Assembly: GCA_028015205.1 (NCBI GenBank)
Contig: CM051517.1
Span: forward strand, 43,783,135 to 43,847,134
Length of the DNA stretch: 64,000 nt
Reading direction: 5' to 3'
From: Mytilisepta virgata
Taxonomy: Eukaryota > Mollusca > Bivalvia > Mytilida > Mytilidae
Shown: positions 46,016-59,410 of the stretch, in pieces
Layout of the letters: every line of letters starts with the position of its first letter
How positions within the stretch are numbered: the stretch's first letter is position 1
Notes under the pieces: generated by a model
Seen by the model: only the letters and a program-made list of their open reading frames with translations
What the model was told of the DNA's origin: nothing
Databases searched by the model: none
Program-made: the position numbers and the translations under genes

Positions 46016-49000
46016 CCAAAACCTAAACCTCGAAAACCTGAGGGTTAACATTCCATACTGCTGCTTATATAACGGAAATAAATCAGTCATTGTTTTATAC
46101 TTGAATGAAATACAACCATAGACTAGAGGACGTCTAATTGCTACACTAGCAATGATTATCATGTGTGAAAAACATAGAGAATATAGTTTTATGCTTAAAT
46201 ATAAGTTTTCACGTGATTGATCATTGGAAATTTTATGATTTACTTAATTAAAGGTGATGTTCTAATTTCCAGATTCCTTTAATTTGTGAAATGAAACACT
46301 ATTGATACTTTTTTCGTTAAAAGATCTCTGAGACTATTTAATTATTAACGATAAGTTATTGAGCATACCTGAAGAATTATATTGGTTGATATCACATATA
46401 AATCATTATGCTGAGAACATCTCTTTTTATTCAGACTGGTGAATAAGTTATAGAGCATAATTTTCTCATAAGAAACGGATTAGCTGAATGTTTAGTGATA
46501 GGAGAAAAATTGGCTCGACAGGTGTTGTAGATTTATCAGACGTAAATTTTAGGATCAATTGACAGTTATAGCGGTTAACTGCAGACCGAAATAATTCAAC
46601 AAGAAGCATATCTAAATGCTTAACAATTCAAAATTTCACCTTAAATTGACTGGAAAGATTACAAATTATTTGTATTCTTATTGAATTATTCAGGAATATA
46701 CAAAATACCAGAGACACTACAACAAACCAGGTACGTTGTCTTGGTGTAATGTTGTTTATAAGAGAACACGTTATAATAACTTTCCACTAGAAGCTGTTGA
46801 CTCCAATTCATACATTTATTCAAATGTGGTTTTTCTTAATCAATATTTTACGTGTGCATAAAACAGTTTAAAGGCCACAAATATAAGTTTGCACTTTTGT
46901 CAGGTGCGTACAGATACAAACAGAATTCAAAATCATGAATTTCTTCATTGTCTCTTTTCGAATATTTTTTCAAACTAAAGGAGTTTTAATCTCCACAAAT
47001 ATAAGACATAATGTATAAATTCTTAAAATTCATTAAAAGGTGTTAAAGGTTAACTACCCTTGTACAATTGATACACATAAATTTGCTTATGTTGGTTTTA
47101 CTTGACCGTTTTATTTAATTATACAATACCGCAAAGTAAAATACCAACAAATATGCACATATGTTATAAATATACTAGTATTTGGGTTCATTCTTATCTT
47201 TTCAGCAGATATTTGTTTGGCTACGAGTACTTTTGAAGACAGCAAAATTGTTCTGTATATCATTATTTTGTTTTTCATAAAATATTTAAAACTTAATTAG
47301 AAGATCCATGTCTTCCGTTGATAGGCGTTTTCTTTCAGCACAGTATAATGAATCTACCTATCATTGGTAAGGTGCCATGCATGCGTTAGAAAACATTAAG
47401 AGCATAAAGGAAAGGTCATAAATTTTTCAAAGTGAAAAGTAAAAATAAAAAGTTTGCATTTTAAAATATCAATGTAATTTTTCTAATTATTCAGAATGTA
47501 TTTACTCTTATTAAACATTGTTCAAAGTCTTGGAAAAGCCTGAATTTCTTAAAATGATGTTAATATTCTTATATTTTAGTTTGAAAATATAAGGAAATAT
47601 TTAAATGTCAATGAAACAAAACCATGGAAGGATGAAACCTTCAATTCGTCATATTGTCATTTAATAGGGATGTTTAACATTTGGGATTACTGTTTTGGAT
47701 CCCAATGTATTATATTTGTAGATAAAGAAGCCTTTCAGCTCAAATCAAAGGCAGTCATGTAATGAGCTATATAGTAAATATATATTGGATATACCCCGAT
47801 AGGAGTATCATGGTACGTTGCAAAATGCAAATCATGGATTTTAAGAATTCAGAATTTTTGTTTTTGAGGAATTTAACGTTATGCAATGACAAAGTATTAT
47901 ATATAAACGCAGAGTATCTAGTTACATTTTAACTAGAATGTGTAAATATAATTGTATCATACTGATTGCCAATTTGTACTAATATAAAGTTCTTCATAAC
48001 AGTAAAACTAGAACCAACTGTCTTTTCCACGTAGTTGTTGTACACTGTTTACTTGTACACTCAAAAATATAACTATGATAATGACAGTGCAAATAATGGT
48101 CAATTATTGTTATTTATCAACCACTTACGGTACTTTTCTGTCATTTGCAATGTGGGAATTACAACTAAATTTAAATGGGAAATTATATAGGTTTGATGGC
48201 AATATCAAACTAAATATCTTAACTTCAGATGGACGAATATGTGTCTTAGAAAACATAAAATATTTAAATGATTGTAAAAACTTAATTCCATTTACTTTGT
48301 TCATTATCGAAATTTCAGTAAATAAATTGAACGAAGTCATGTTTGACCAGATTTAATTTTATCGACAAAGTGTTTAATAGACTTTAATTTTTTTCGGTTA
48401 TTCTATGTTTTATGTATATATATACGTATATCGGATGTTATACATTTGAACTCTGTATCTCACCTATTCCAGTCACACTTGTCATCCATTGTGCAGTCGA
48501 GTGTGAATATACGTTATTCCTTCATAATGCGATAAATAGAGGAGATGAAGATATAAATAATAGTTTACCTATGTACATCATATGAGTTGTCAGATAGAAT
48601 TCTGACACTCCAGCGTATGCAAGGATTTATAAATTAAGATAGACGTGCATGTTGTTTTAATGCTGCATAAAATCTTCACCATAAAGCAATTGATTGGCTG
48701 GACTTGAGTGATTTTGTTGTTAATTGATAGAGATTTTCAATTTGTGTAGAAGTTTTGTGCTTATTTAATATGGTAGGAGTCAAAGCGTGACTGTTTATAT
48801 TTTCAGGATAAAAGATATGTAATTAGAGGATAAGGAAAAAAACAAATGTTTTATATACTGAAAGGTTAGTACTTACTATTTACTATAAATTTAATTAGTG
48901 AATTTTTTAAGAATTTAACTTTTGGATTGTTCTATAATTCTTTTACTTTAGTATATTTATTAAAAAATATATTCAGCTTAGTACAAACAGATTACTTTAT

Positions 49001-51107
49001 ATTTCATACTTCCTTAATTCGACTTGGAAAATTCGGATGAAATCGTTTTTAAAATTAACTTTTAATATATACATGTATCTTCGTATATGTTTCTGTTCTA
49101 TCTTTAAAAGTATATTTTTTTTATTCAAAATTGATAAGTATACTTGTTAAAGTACTAATACTCAATTATCACTATAATATATCCTGAAGAAAGACATTAA
49201 AATATATTAATATTCACCAAATTAATTATCTATTGGACATGTTTAATATGGAAATGTGATGTGCTGTGAGCTAAAATAGATCAAGTTTTGATAGATGAAA
49301 ATGACAACTTTGTTCCGTACTATTTTACCTTTCATGGTATTTTCAGTTGTTATCCGTTACATTGCACCTAACTTTCCAGGATCAAATGAAATGCACTTAA
49401 GTTCCGTACTAATTATGTAAATTACACGTTTAATTGATTTGTCTTGCCACAATGAGGAAAAAAATCCCCTTTGACATAAGTTTAAGTAGATTAGAAGGGA
49501 TTAATATGAAGATGATAGAGGTATACATATAAGTAATTATTTTCATAAGTTAAAGCTTTGCAGTGCATTTAATAAAAGGTTAAAATCTTCGTCAGAATTC
49601 AGTTACCACTTTCACAGCCCTAACAGTTTTAGGCCCAGCGAAAGTGGATATTTTCGAGTTGATGCCTGATCTTATGGACTCGGATCGCCGAAGACATCAC
49701 CTTGACAGTTCCTAGTATTTCGTTACTAGATGTTGATGCATAAAATTTACCAAAGGAATTGTTAAATTTATAGAAACTAAAGAGTATGTTCCCCAGATAC
49801 AGCCCTGTCATTACTGATTATTTGCCGAACAACATTCTTGGCTTTGACTTTCGGTTTTCACTTTCGGACTTTATTTTACCGTATCGTCATATAATAAAAG
49901 ATGAAAATCTGTATCAATTATCCAATTAATAGTAAGCTACACTTCTTGAAAAAGTGCTTGGGATAATTTTGAAGAAGATAATCTTGTTTCTAAGTATGAA
50001 AATGTAAGGATTTGGATTAAATGTCTCTAGAGTCAATGAGTCAATATCCAGTAGCATTAAATCTATTATTCACCATTTTAACATTTAATAAGGGTTCCCA
50101 TGAGTTTACCTCAAGGTTCGCTTAAGAGGCTTTTCAGTGCAATTAAAGACAAAAACAGACTATGATGAAGTATAGTGTAAATATAAATGTATCATAATAC
50201 GATTCCTTATCATTGTGTATTTGTACAACTTTGAAAAGATAGATTGCTGTGAGTTAACATACAACAAATCTAAATTTTCTTGTGTTCCAACGAAAATATA
50301 TTCCTTGGTTGATCAATTGATTGAAGTTTGGTTTTTCTACTCCTGCTTATTAAAGAGTAACCGGAGTGAGCGAGATTGTGATATTGGAGGACGTTAGAAA
50401 TTTGTTTTCGCAGCATTCATCAGGCGTTGTTTCTTTTCTTGCAATTCTTTTGCCATAAAATTGACAATAAGTTATCCCATGATTCTGAATTTTTTCATAT
50501 TTTTTGAAGCCTGTATTTTTTCTTTTTTTTATTTAAGCCTTGTATTTTCCCATATTCAATTCTGTCCCCCTATAAAAGTCAAGATTGTTACTTTATATAC
50601 AGGGTAATGCATTTTCATATATTCATAAATTCAAATAGCTGTACTAAGCAAAAAAATAGATCTGATTTTCACAGTAGATTGTTTTCCATCAAAAGCATGG
50701 ATTTTGTGCAAAAAGTTTGAAATAAAAAATTCCAGTTTTTGAGATTTCAAAAATCACATTTTTCAACCCAAAATTAAAACATCGGTATTTTTACCCCATT
50801 ATGTGTGTGTGACAACAGATTTGAGTTTTTTCTACTGATTTCAGGCACTGGATTTTCATTTCACAAAATGTGTGTCGATTTTCTTCTCGGTTTTTCGCGA
50901 ATTTAATTTAACCCTCTTTTGGAAATTTCCATTTTCGATATTTCAGGCTTTATCCAAATTTAAAAAAATGAGACGCATTAGATCAAGAAATGAAGTAGCA
51001 AACCACTGTTGCCCTCATATTTAAGTTTTTTAATGAATTACCAAGATATTTGGTTCCGAACTCGTGTATCGTTACTTTTGTTGACTAGTTTTCATTTGAT
51101 TCTAATG
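46016..51107. other. AT-rich stretch, no gene recognised
   Basis: About 5 kb with only short frames: a 93-codon frame at 48075-48356, and a 60-codon minus frame at 49629-49811 in slightly less AT-rich DNA. None has a recognisable domain or splice context strong enough to call. Confidence 0.45.
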
Positions 51108-51395
51108 AGTAGAAATTTTTGTTTGTTTAGTTGGGGTTTAACGCCGTTTTCAGCACATTTTGGCCATTTCGCAGCGGCCAGTTTTTATTGGTGGAGGAAG
51201 CCGGAGTACCCGGAGAGAACCACCGACCTTCGGTAGGAAAATTGGCAATCCTTGTCAATTAAGATCGAAGTCGAACACACCCCGCTACAGGTGAGATTCG
51301 AACTCACAACCCCAGCGTTGACAGGCTAGTGATCAGTTGTAGTCATGACGAACTACTTAGACCACTCGGCCACCGAGGCCCCCAGTAGAAATTTT
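51108..51395 (-). mobile_element. Complete tRNA-derived V-type SINE with 12-bp target duplication
   Basis: Read on the minus strand from 51383, it has a tRNA-like head with A box TGGCCGAGTGGTCTAAG (about 51358-51374) and B box GAGTTCGAATCTC (about 51295-51307). A core containing CTCCGGGTACTCCGGCTTCC (about 51196-51216) follows, typical of V-SINEs in molluscs, then an A-rich tail ending CTAAACAAACA near 51120. The 12-bp sequence AGTAGAAATTTT flanks it exactly at 51108-51119 and 51384-51395, the mark of LINE-driven retroposition. The intact duplication suggests a fairly recent insertion. It is non-coding. Relation to the RUDI-type molluscan family is from memory. Confidence 0.92.
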
Positions 51396-53499
51396 CAGAA
51401 TGTCCTTTGTAACATAGATTATGCATGTATGATCGGAGAGTCTTTGTGGAACTTTTCTGCCTGTAATTTCTCGGTATTCAATACTTAACAAAGAACTTTA
51501 AATGATAGCCAGATGATTCAATGAAGCATTGGTCGAAAATTGTTAAAACTATGTCGAAACATTGGAAGGTTAGATTGTCAATAAACATTATTGCGCTCTT
51601 AACAGTTTGGCTTTTACAGAGAATGTTATTTGCATTCACAGATAGTGTTAACTATATCTATAACAAATTGATACAGTTGTGGTCAGACGTTTGACGAATG
51701 TAAACATATCAGAGTGAATAGTGTTCCATAGAAGATGAAAATAAACATATAAAGGCTGTATTGTTTTTGCTTCAACAGATTCATGTCTGGTCATATCGAT
51801 CAAGAATGTTAGACTGACCAGCTACTAATAATTGTTATGCATAGAAAACGTATTGCGCAGTAAAAAAAAATACATAAGCGTCAATTTGGAATGATGAAAA
51901 AACATCGTTTTTGAGAGGCGATGGAATTTGGGCCTATTGTGAAGTAATCATGGATAGAAGTATTTTTCAAATTAAACAGCGACGAACTGAAGTACGTTAA
52001 GAATACTAATAATGGATCATAATGAAAAAAAAAAACCCAAAAATGTGTCGCATTTAAATGCAAGTTTATGGGGGGGGGGAAGGTAAAAAAAAGAACAAAA
52101 TTAAATTGGCTGGTTTAATATAAGAACCTAATAAACCTCGCAAATGCTTGGTAAAATTGGCGCCTGAAACCAAAAAAGAAAAAAGAAAATTAGTATGATT
52201 CTAGAATTTACCTCCATAACACGGTACAACAGTACAACAAAATGCTATCGTAGCATAGTAAAATAAATAAAACATAAAAAGGGAACACTAGAGAGCGTTA
52301 GTATATGTAGGAAAATCCCGTGTGGTTACAGATTTTTGTATTTTTAAAATTGAATTTACTCTGTACATGATCATCACAGCATTTTTTTAACTCCCGTACA
52401 GCCTTTTTTGACGTAATACAGTGACATATGTCAAGTTTATTTGTCTAATTTCTGACAGAGATATTTATAAGTTATATTTATAGGGAAAGAAAATTAGATA
52501 AGTTTTGATTCATATTTTGCGGTATCTGAATCTTTTTTCCACTCTATTACATCTAGCAATGTTCAAGAAAAGGAAAAAGTTAATATGACATAAAAATCGA
52601 TGTTTACACATCTGTTGCCCAAATTAGGATCTCATTATCCCAAATAAATCTGTAAAAAATCGTGTTATTTTCTAGTAAATAACATATTGTTTAGATTTGT
52701 CAAATCTGGCTTACGTATTTGTCGTTCAATTGCTCCACACGATATGATTCATGGAGCAGAAAATATGAAATACTTCGACTATTTTACTTTCGTAATCTGA
52801 TAAAAATCTGATACTTATCATATTATAAATAAATAATAAAACTGAAATTAAATGAAAATATTTTCTTGTACTTAAGTTATTTATAAATTATACAAACAAT
52901 AAAAGTATTCTTTAGAGGCGTTAATAATACAATTGCTTTTTATGTGATTAAAATGGGTACACAGTTTGTGGGTGGCGAGATATACTATAGAATAGAAGAT
53001 TAAAAGCAGATGTAAATAAAAAAAAAGAGATATTATTATTTTTAAGTCAAGTTTTTGCAATTGTCTACATTTTTTACATATTTTAGCCTAAAGTTTGTAA
53101 TGACACAATGAACTAGTCTTCATTATATATGCAGAGTATATAGATAAGGTTAAAGTTGCTATGACATAAAGAACTGAAGGGTTTTCTTTTTTTCATTTGT
53201 AACTTAAGTTTCACAAAAGTACAGTCACTTTTCCTACAATCATAACAGTGGATTTTAAAATTTTAAATTATAATCAATTTCTAATGTAAACAATGGTGTG
53301 TAATGTTTTGAATTTTAACAAATTGAAATGTATTGCACAATCATTAAAAAGTCGTCTAACCGTAAATGTCATGAAGAGATGAAGCTTTTGATCAGTTACC
53401 GAGCATTTTGTATTCTTTATTGGAATATTGCAATAAGACACCTAAAACTACAACCATTCTAGTGTCAAATGAAAAGGGGATTGTTAGTACCCAGGTACA
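51396..53499. other. AT-rich stretch, no gene recognised
   Basis: No supportable gene. Short A- and G-runs occur near 52027 and 52070. Confidence 0.5.
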
Positions 53500-53815
53500 G
53501 CAAGAAATTGGTTTGGTTCTGTTTTATTCTTTGTGAACATAACCGCCCAGGTTGTCTCTTGGTACCAGGCCGCAGGTTCGATTTTCTGACGGGGCAAAAC
53601 CAAAGACAGTAAAATTTGTATTTTCTGCTTCTCCGCCAATCACACGACATCTACGAGTAAGAACAAAGACTGGTTAGCTCGGATACAGTATAATGTGTCC
53701 GGGTGGGGTAAAATGTCTTCTTGCGGACTGGTTCCTCGTGAGCTAAGCATGTCGGTCTAGTACAAAATAGTGTTCATATTCATATCACATTAACACGTTC
53801 TCGTCCGATACGCAT
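53500..53815 (+). mobile_element. tRNA-derived SINE, second family
   Basis: B-box-like GCAGGTTCGATTTTC is at about 53572. The body that follows includes AAAATTTGTATTTTCTGCTT, CAAAGACTGGTTAGCTCGGA, ATAATGTGTCCGGGTGGGGT and GTTCCTCGTGAGCTAAGCAT, a conserved-looking core much less AT-rich than the flanks. The A box is degraded. It shares the B box to TTCTGCTT block with 45915-46015. The core resembles a SINE class common in bivalves (recalled, not searched). The ends and target duplication are not resolved. Confidence 0.75.
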
Positions 53816-56800
53816 GTACTAATTGTCACTGGGCATCAAACAATAATCCGTCCATTTGGTCTGAGTGTGAAAAATATTCTCCAGAACATTAAATCTTCCT
53901 GTTTGTTTAACCAGATATACGTAAATTCGACATTTATGAAGGGACTTACATTCAACATTTCCAGAGCTCTCATTTAATACATAATTTCTGTCTTGGATAT
54001 AGACCCCAGAATTAAGACATATCATTAAATCATTGAATATCAGTGGAAATTATCGAATTGCAGTTTGCTAAAAGCAGGTCACATGATCTTTTATATTTTG
54101 CGATAATTATCCTGACGGTGGTCTCTCGGTCCCATTTCCTTTGATCGAAAGTCCGTAAAAATATTGGACCGTTAGATTGATTTTTTTTTCATTTTAATAA
54201 AGCGCAGTGCCGACTCGGATGATTATTTACAGAGTTTAAAGGGTGGTAGAAAATCGTGTGATATTGCTTGATTTTGGATGAATGCGTTGTGTCAGTTATT
54301 TAGGGTTCTTCAATGCAATAAAAAAAAATAGTTACTGATGTTCAGAGCAATATCACGATATTCGGCGAGCTCTCGGGCCTTCGTGACTTATCAGTCCCTC
54401 TAGTTCACATGACAGTCCTTAATATTGCCTTAAACCTCAGCATACAAGTCTCTGCTGACATATTTTGACTTTGAATATGGAGACACGTTTATTCATTTGT
54501 ATGTGTTTGTCAACATCCATCACGTATACGAAAACAATTACAGTAATTTGATGATGATCACAGAAATTAAATACTTTCTGTCAGACAGTCATAGTACCAT
54601 GAGTATCTCATAGCAATTTCTTATCATTGTTAATTATAATATGGAGGGATATTACCATTATCTTGATTACCTCTAATTGTTAGGTCTTGTATCGTTTATA
54701 GATAAGGGGGAGGACTGATTATAGCTTAGATAATGTATGTATTTGTGTATAAATAAACGTCAAACTTGTTTACAATACTAAATATAAAATATACGCTGGA
54801 GAATAACAAAAATGTGTAATCATGTACCCATCAACAAACTGGAAATCTACATATATACAAACAAATTTCTTAACAATTCATTACATTTCGTAACGCATTG
54901 ATCCTTAATTTTGCAGATGTTAGACAAAGACATATTTTAGCAGTTTGGTGAAGTTAACTATGTTCTTACTTGCGTGATCACTCAGTTGAATGTGATCATT
55001 AGTATATCATCTTTTAAAATACAAAGATAAACTTCTAAATTTTTTTCATATGATGATGTAATATTCTTATAAGTTGAAGATATTTTAATAACACAAGAAG
55101 TAATTTAACAATGTTACAGTTTCCAGTTCTAACTACCAAATGAATGGCCGAGTTTAAAAAGTCCCTGGTGACATTATCTTTACACCTACGTTAATTTTTT
55201 TTCCAACCAGAGCGGGATGTTTCACACTTTCTGTCAGTTTCTTCTGTGTTCAATAAATAGCAGTCTGTGTCTGGAACATATTCAGATCTTCTCGTTATAT
55301 CCACAACATAGCGATACATGTACATGTATATTGTTACATCTCAAAAATCATCTTTTATAGTCGTCTGCCCATAATCGTGATGAAGTGATCAGTTTCAAAA
55401 ATGAAAACTGATATATTCGATCGTAGTATCGTTTCATTCTCTATCGCCGAACATGACTTTTTATACGAGTGTAAGTATAACCCTGTCCTCGTCGTCCGTA
55501 GAAAGTAATTTTTCCGCTCATTTACTTTTATTCTATTGAATATATCCATATAATATTTTACCACAATGGTACCCAATAAAAAATATGGGTTGGGATTGAT
55601 TTTGTGAAATCTGGCCCCTCCCGTTTTTTTTCTGGCCGTCATTAAGGGTTTTTGGATAATTTTTGTGTAACTATTTTAATTTCATCCAAAGGGACACGCC
55701 CTAATTTTGAAACTTTTTTTATTTCTCATTTTATTTTGATGATTTTTTAAACGGTTTTGAAAACAAAATACAATAAAAATTACTCCAGGCATTTTTGTGT
55801 ATCCTTTGTAATTTCCTACATTTTACGGTTTTCGAGATATAAGGGGTTATTACTTGATGACAATGCCAAACACGACGTAGAGGGACTGTTTGCCCTTTTG
55901 AAACACTGACGTTCACTGCCGATTTTGTTTATCTTTATATTTTTTATTTTTCTGCGTTTTATTTCTTTTTTGTTTTGTTTTTATGTCGCTTAATTCGTAA
56001 TTATTGATTAAAACCTCACCTTTGACTCACATTAACACAAAATACACAAAATTAAATTCTTTTCTGGTTTTTATTGAGTTTCCTTTGCGTATGATAAAAG
56101 ACTGAGATGGATTAATGTACACACTAATATAACCAGTGCAATACGGGTACTCAAATGAACAACTAAACTATTGGTAAACCATTTGTATGCATTACTTTAT
56201 TTCGGAATACCTTTAAAGACCACACGCAGAGAAGTGCTTGCACTTGAGATATAATTATATTTGTTGACAGTTGTTTGGAGGTATGATCTTTGTAACAGAC
56301 TACAGCTATTACAATGACAAATGCGTATATATTAAGAACACGGAAAAAACCAAGTATTACATACTCAATAACACACCCAGTTTTTGAATTATTACATAGG
56401 CACGGGACTGCAAATTGATTTATCATTTTTACAGGAACAAAATTCTTGATCTTGATAAGCATTGCATAATAATTTTGACACCAAACATGCCAAAAAAGAG
56501 TTGATAAATCTCTTAGGAATAGTTTAATGCACACAATCAATAGAATTACAAAGTAAATTTAATGAGACATCGAAAGTACTCAACATCTCCACGCAACAAA
56601 TCTGATACAAAATACAAAAATGATTAAATTTGTGTTAGATTAATTTTTATTAAGAAATAAATATTTAAGTTGGTGGGACAAAATTAGTACAATTGGTTTT
56701 GTATTAAAGTCTACCAATGCTAGCCATTCGAGAATATTTGTTTAAATACACAATGTAGCAATGTAAAATTAACATGAAGAAATTTTGGAATATAATCAAA

Positions 56801-57271
56801 GATAAATGTTATTTATAATTATATACTTTATTATGAAAATTTTAAAACTGGATTTTCTAACCTTCAACACCGGAAAAAATTTTGGCACTCAGTTCAAATT
56901 AAATGCGGTACGACCGGTTTTTGTGGAATTCCTTCCTCTATATCACGTCACATAGGTACATTTAAGGACAGTACAGGGATTATAACAAATAATTGCCCAA
57001 CTTTTTCAGAAACAAATACAAAACGCAACAGATATAATAGTCACACGGCTTACAAGGTGTACGGTTATATTGTATAAGTAAGATAGAACTAAGAATAAAG
57101 CAAACATTACAGGTATAAGGATTTCGAATAACGAATGGATCGAAAGTTGTAGCAGAAGATATCTCGAAAATAAATTCGCCATAAAAATAAAAGCTTGTCG
57201 GGTAATACATATCGCGTCTCTTCATTTCATGTTAAAGACATATAGTTATACTTTTCTAACTACAAAATCCG
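53816..57271. other. AT-rich stretch, no gene recognised
   Basis: The longest minus frame (56163-56540, 125 codons) encodes a hydrophobic peptide without motifs. A frame at 55355-55642 (minus, true ATG) lies in less AT-biased DNA, but its product is unrecognised. No RNA gene was seen. Confidence 0.45.
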
Positions 57272-57350
57272 CTCTGAACAAATTTTCAATCTCTTTCATA
57301 GCAAACAGATTTTACAACGACAATTGTGGGTATTTAAATGGTGTAAATAC
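57272..57350. repeat. Dispersed repeat, copy 2 (partner at 31520)
   Basis: CTCTGAACAAATTTTCAATC + TCTTTCATAGCAAACAGATTTTACAAC + TAAATGGTGTAAA aligns with 31520-31615 in the same orientation. It lacks the short CATTTGTTCCTA insert of copy 1. Confidence 0.65.
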
Positions 57351-58875
57351 ACAAATTTTACTAGGGGACTATTTCATTTATTCAGCATATTGTAAAAATT
57401 TAACCACAACCAAATCCTCTGAATTGGAGAGATAAGTGGGCGTGCCTTAACTTGGAAAATTATGAAATTTGTCGTTCTCGTCATAGGTTATGTTGAAAAA
57501 AATAAAAATTCTGATATCATCAAATTACACACAGACAAGGAATCTAAACACTGAACAATAATTGTCGTGTCTGAAGAATCAAATAAAAAAAATTCAATTC
57601 TATTATAAATGTCAATCCAAATGCAGGCCTATTAGGGTTGGAATCACGGTTATTTACACGGTTAATAAGTTCAGAAATTTAATCGGATTTAACCAACTTC
57701 ATATTTCATTTCTGAACACTGTGCATCATTTGCACATCAATGGGAACTATCACTGAAGGAAAGAACTAGAAAAAGCAGGTCTGTTATTCTTATTCCAGTT
57801 TTTTTTAAAATTTCGAACTAATTAAATTAAAAGTCCTCTATATTAATATAAATATTTTCATTTACGGATACAAATGTCTCTTTTTCAATTGAAATATAAA
57901 TGTGAAAGTTTTTAATATTGTATATATATATGTATTTTAAGGAGCAAAATGAATACCCTGTTTACTCTACATTTTTACCACGCAATTATCACGTTTATAT
58001 ATTCTGGATTGGCCGTTCACATATAAATCATATGTGGTGCGAATCTAGTAACCATCGCTCGACCAAACTAACCCCTGAGGTGTTTGAAAAATCACCAAGC
58101 GATGAGTCCGAATTATTGCATTCTGGAATAAGTGTAAACGTCATAATCTAGAATGATCAAGCATTAATAGAAGCAAATCATTAGCACATGTTTCTTTCCC
58201 GCGTTTTCTGTGGCAGTGTGGAATATCCAAACAAATTTTCCAATATTAAAAGAAAAACTAAAACCCTTCAGCGCCTCGTTGTTATCTGTCGCTGTTTCTT
58301 CTTCAGTTTTATCATCCGCTTTTTCAGTCTTTGACGTCTACTGGTGAAATTACGTATTAGCTTGTTAACTATTGTATTGTCATACGACGTATATTTGGTA
58401 TAAAATTTAAGTAAATGTGGAATATTTGGAAAATGAACGGTGGGTTTTCCATCATAGTTATAATCATCTGAGAATTTACTGCTTGTTTTCAGTGAATGTG
58501 ACATCATCGACATCATCGCGTATTATATTCGAATAGGAATTCTAGATATATTGATAGTGACGCACATTACGCAATAATCGAGCGATAGAAATGTGGAGTA
58601 TATATGTGAAGGCGGTATAAGATCCTTAATATCGGCATAAGCCTAAAATATTTCATATTTATATATCGAACAGTTCTTCAGCAATTTTATAACCTTTAGG
58701 TAAGGACCAAACTTAAAAGCTTTAATACTATCATAGTTGTTAGAATGATTTAAAGCATTGGGACCGATGAAATCGATAGGGCCCTTTATCTTAGTAGGCC
58801 TAGTAACGCTCAACAATCCTGCCAACAAAATGTGAAGAAATATTGATATTCTGTCTGTGACGTCCAGACGCCTCA
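57351..58875. other. AT-rich stretch, no gene recognised
   Basis: An ATG-started minus frame at 58268-58516 (82 codons) ends in a Lys/Arg-rich tail, and a plus frame occupies 57918-58151. Neither can be tied to a family. Confidence 0.45.
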
Positions 58876-59410
58876 GGTTAAGGTTTGCGTTTAGGCTCTT
58901 TGTCTATGAATATGGGGTGACATCTTTATAAAACTGGGTACACGTTTACATCATGATATGAACTTATTAAAATATACACCGTTTTAAGGTTTTGACCTAG
59001 ATTTTACGGTTCAGTGAACACGGAAATGAAATTGTGAATCATCAAGTTACGGTTTATGCTGAAGGTTTTTCTCTATGAACATGTAGTCACATCATCATGA
59101 AACTTGGTATAAATGTAAGTCATGGTATGGACTTCCTTACATATATGCCGTTTTAAGGTCTTGGCCTAAATTTCACATTTCAACGAACATGGTAAATGTG
59201 ATGGTGAATCCCAAGGTTAAGGTTTGCGTTGAACCTTTTTTTCTATAAAGATTGGGTCACATCACCATGAAACTTTGTACACATGTACGTCATGATAAGA
59301 ACTTTCTGAAATTTATGCTTTCTTCGGTTTTGATCTAGGTTTCACGTTTCATTGAACATATGAAATGTAATGCTGCTGACTGAGGTTTAAGTTTGCGGTA
59401 AAGCTTATTT
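58876..59410. repeat. 169-bp tandem repeat, 3.2 copies
   Basis: GGTTAAGGTTTGCG-type starts lie at 58876, 59045, 59215 and 59383, giving periods of 169, 170 and 168 bp. Each unit contains TCACATCA(T/C)CATGAAACTT, a CGTTTTAAGGT or similar block and TGAACA(C/T)GG-AAATG. Divergence between units is perhaps 20-25% by eye, so the array is old but the length is well kept. Confidence 0.9.

Noticed and set aside
49629..49811. 60-codon minus-strand frame in less AT-rich DNA
   Set aside because: Considered as an exon, but there is no recognisable domain and no convincing splice sites.
51009..51236. 75-codon open frame ending in a Pro/Glu/Arg-rich stretch
   Set aside because: It reads through the core of the minus-strand SINE.
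53465..53650. Minus-strand 61-codon frame with an Arg/Pro-rich stretch
   Set aside because: It is antisense to the SINE body at 53500-53815.
55355..55642. 95-codon minus-strand frame starting at ATG
   Set aside because: Composition is better than average, but the opposite strand reads equally well and neither matches a family I know.
56163..56540. 125-codon minus-strand hydrophobic frame
   Set aside because: AT-driven Ile/Val/Phe content, no conserved motif and no supporting context.
58268..58516. 82-codon ATG-started minus frame with a Lys/Arg-rich end
   Set aside because: Low complexity at the C-terminus, no recognisable fold. Could be chance in AT-rich DNA.
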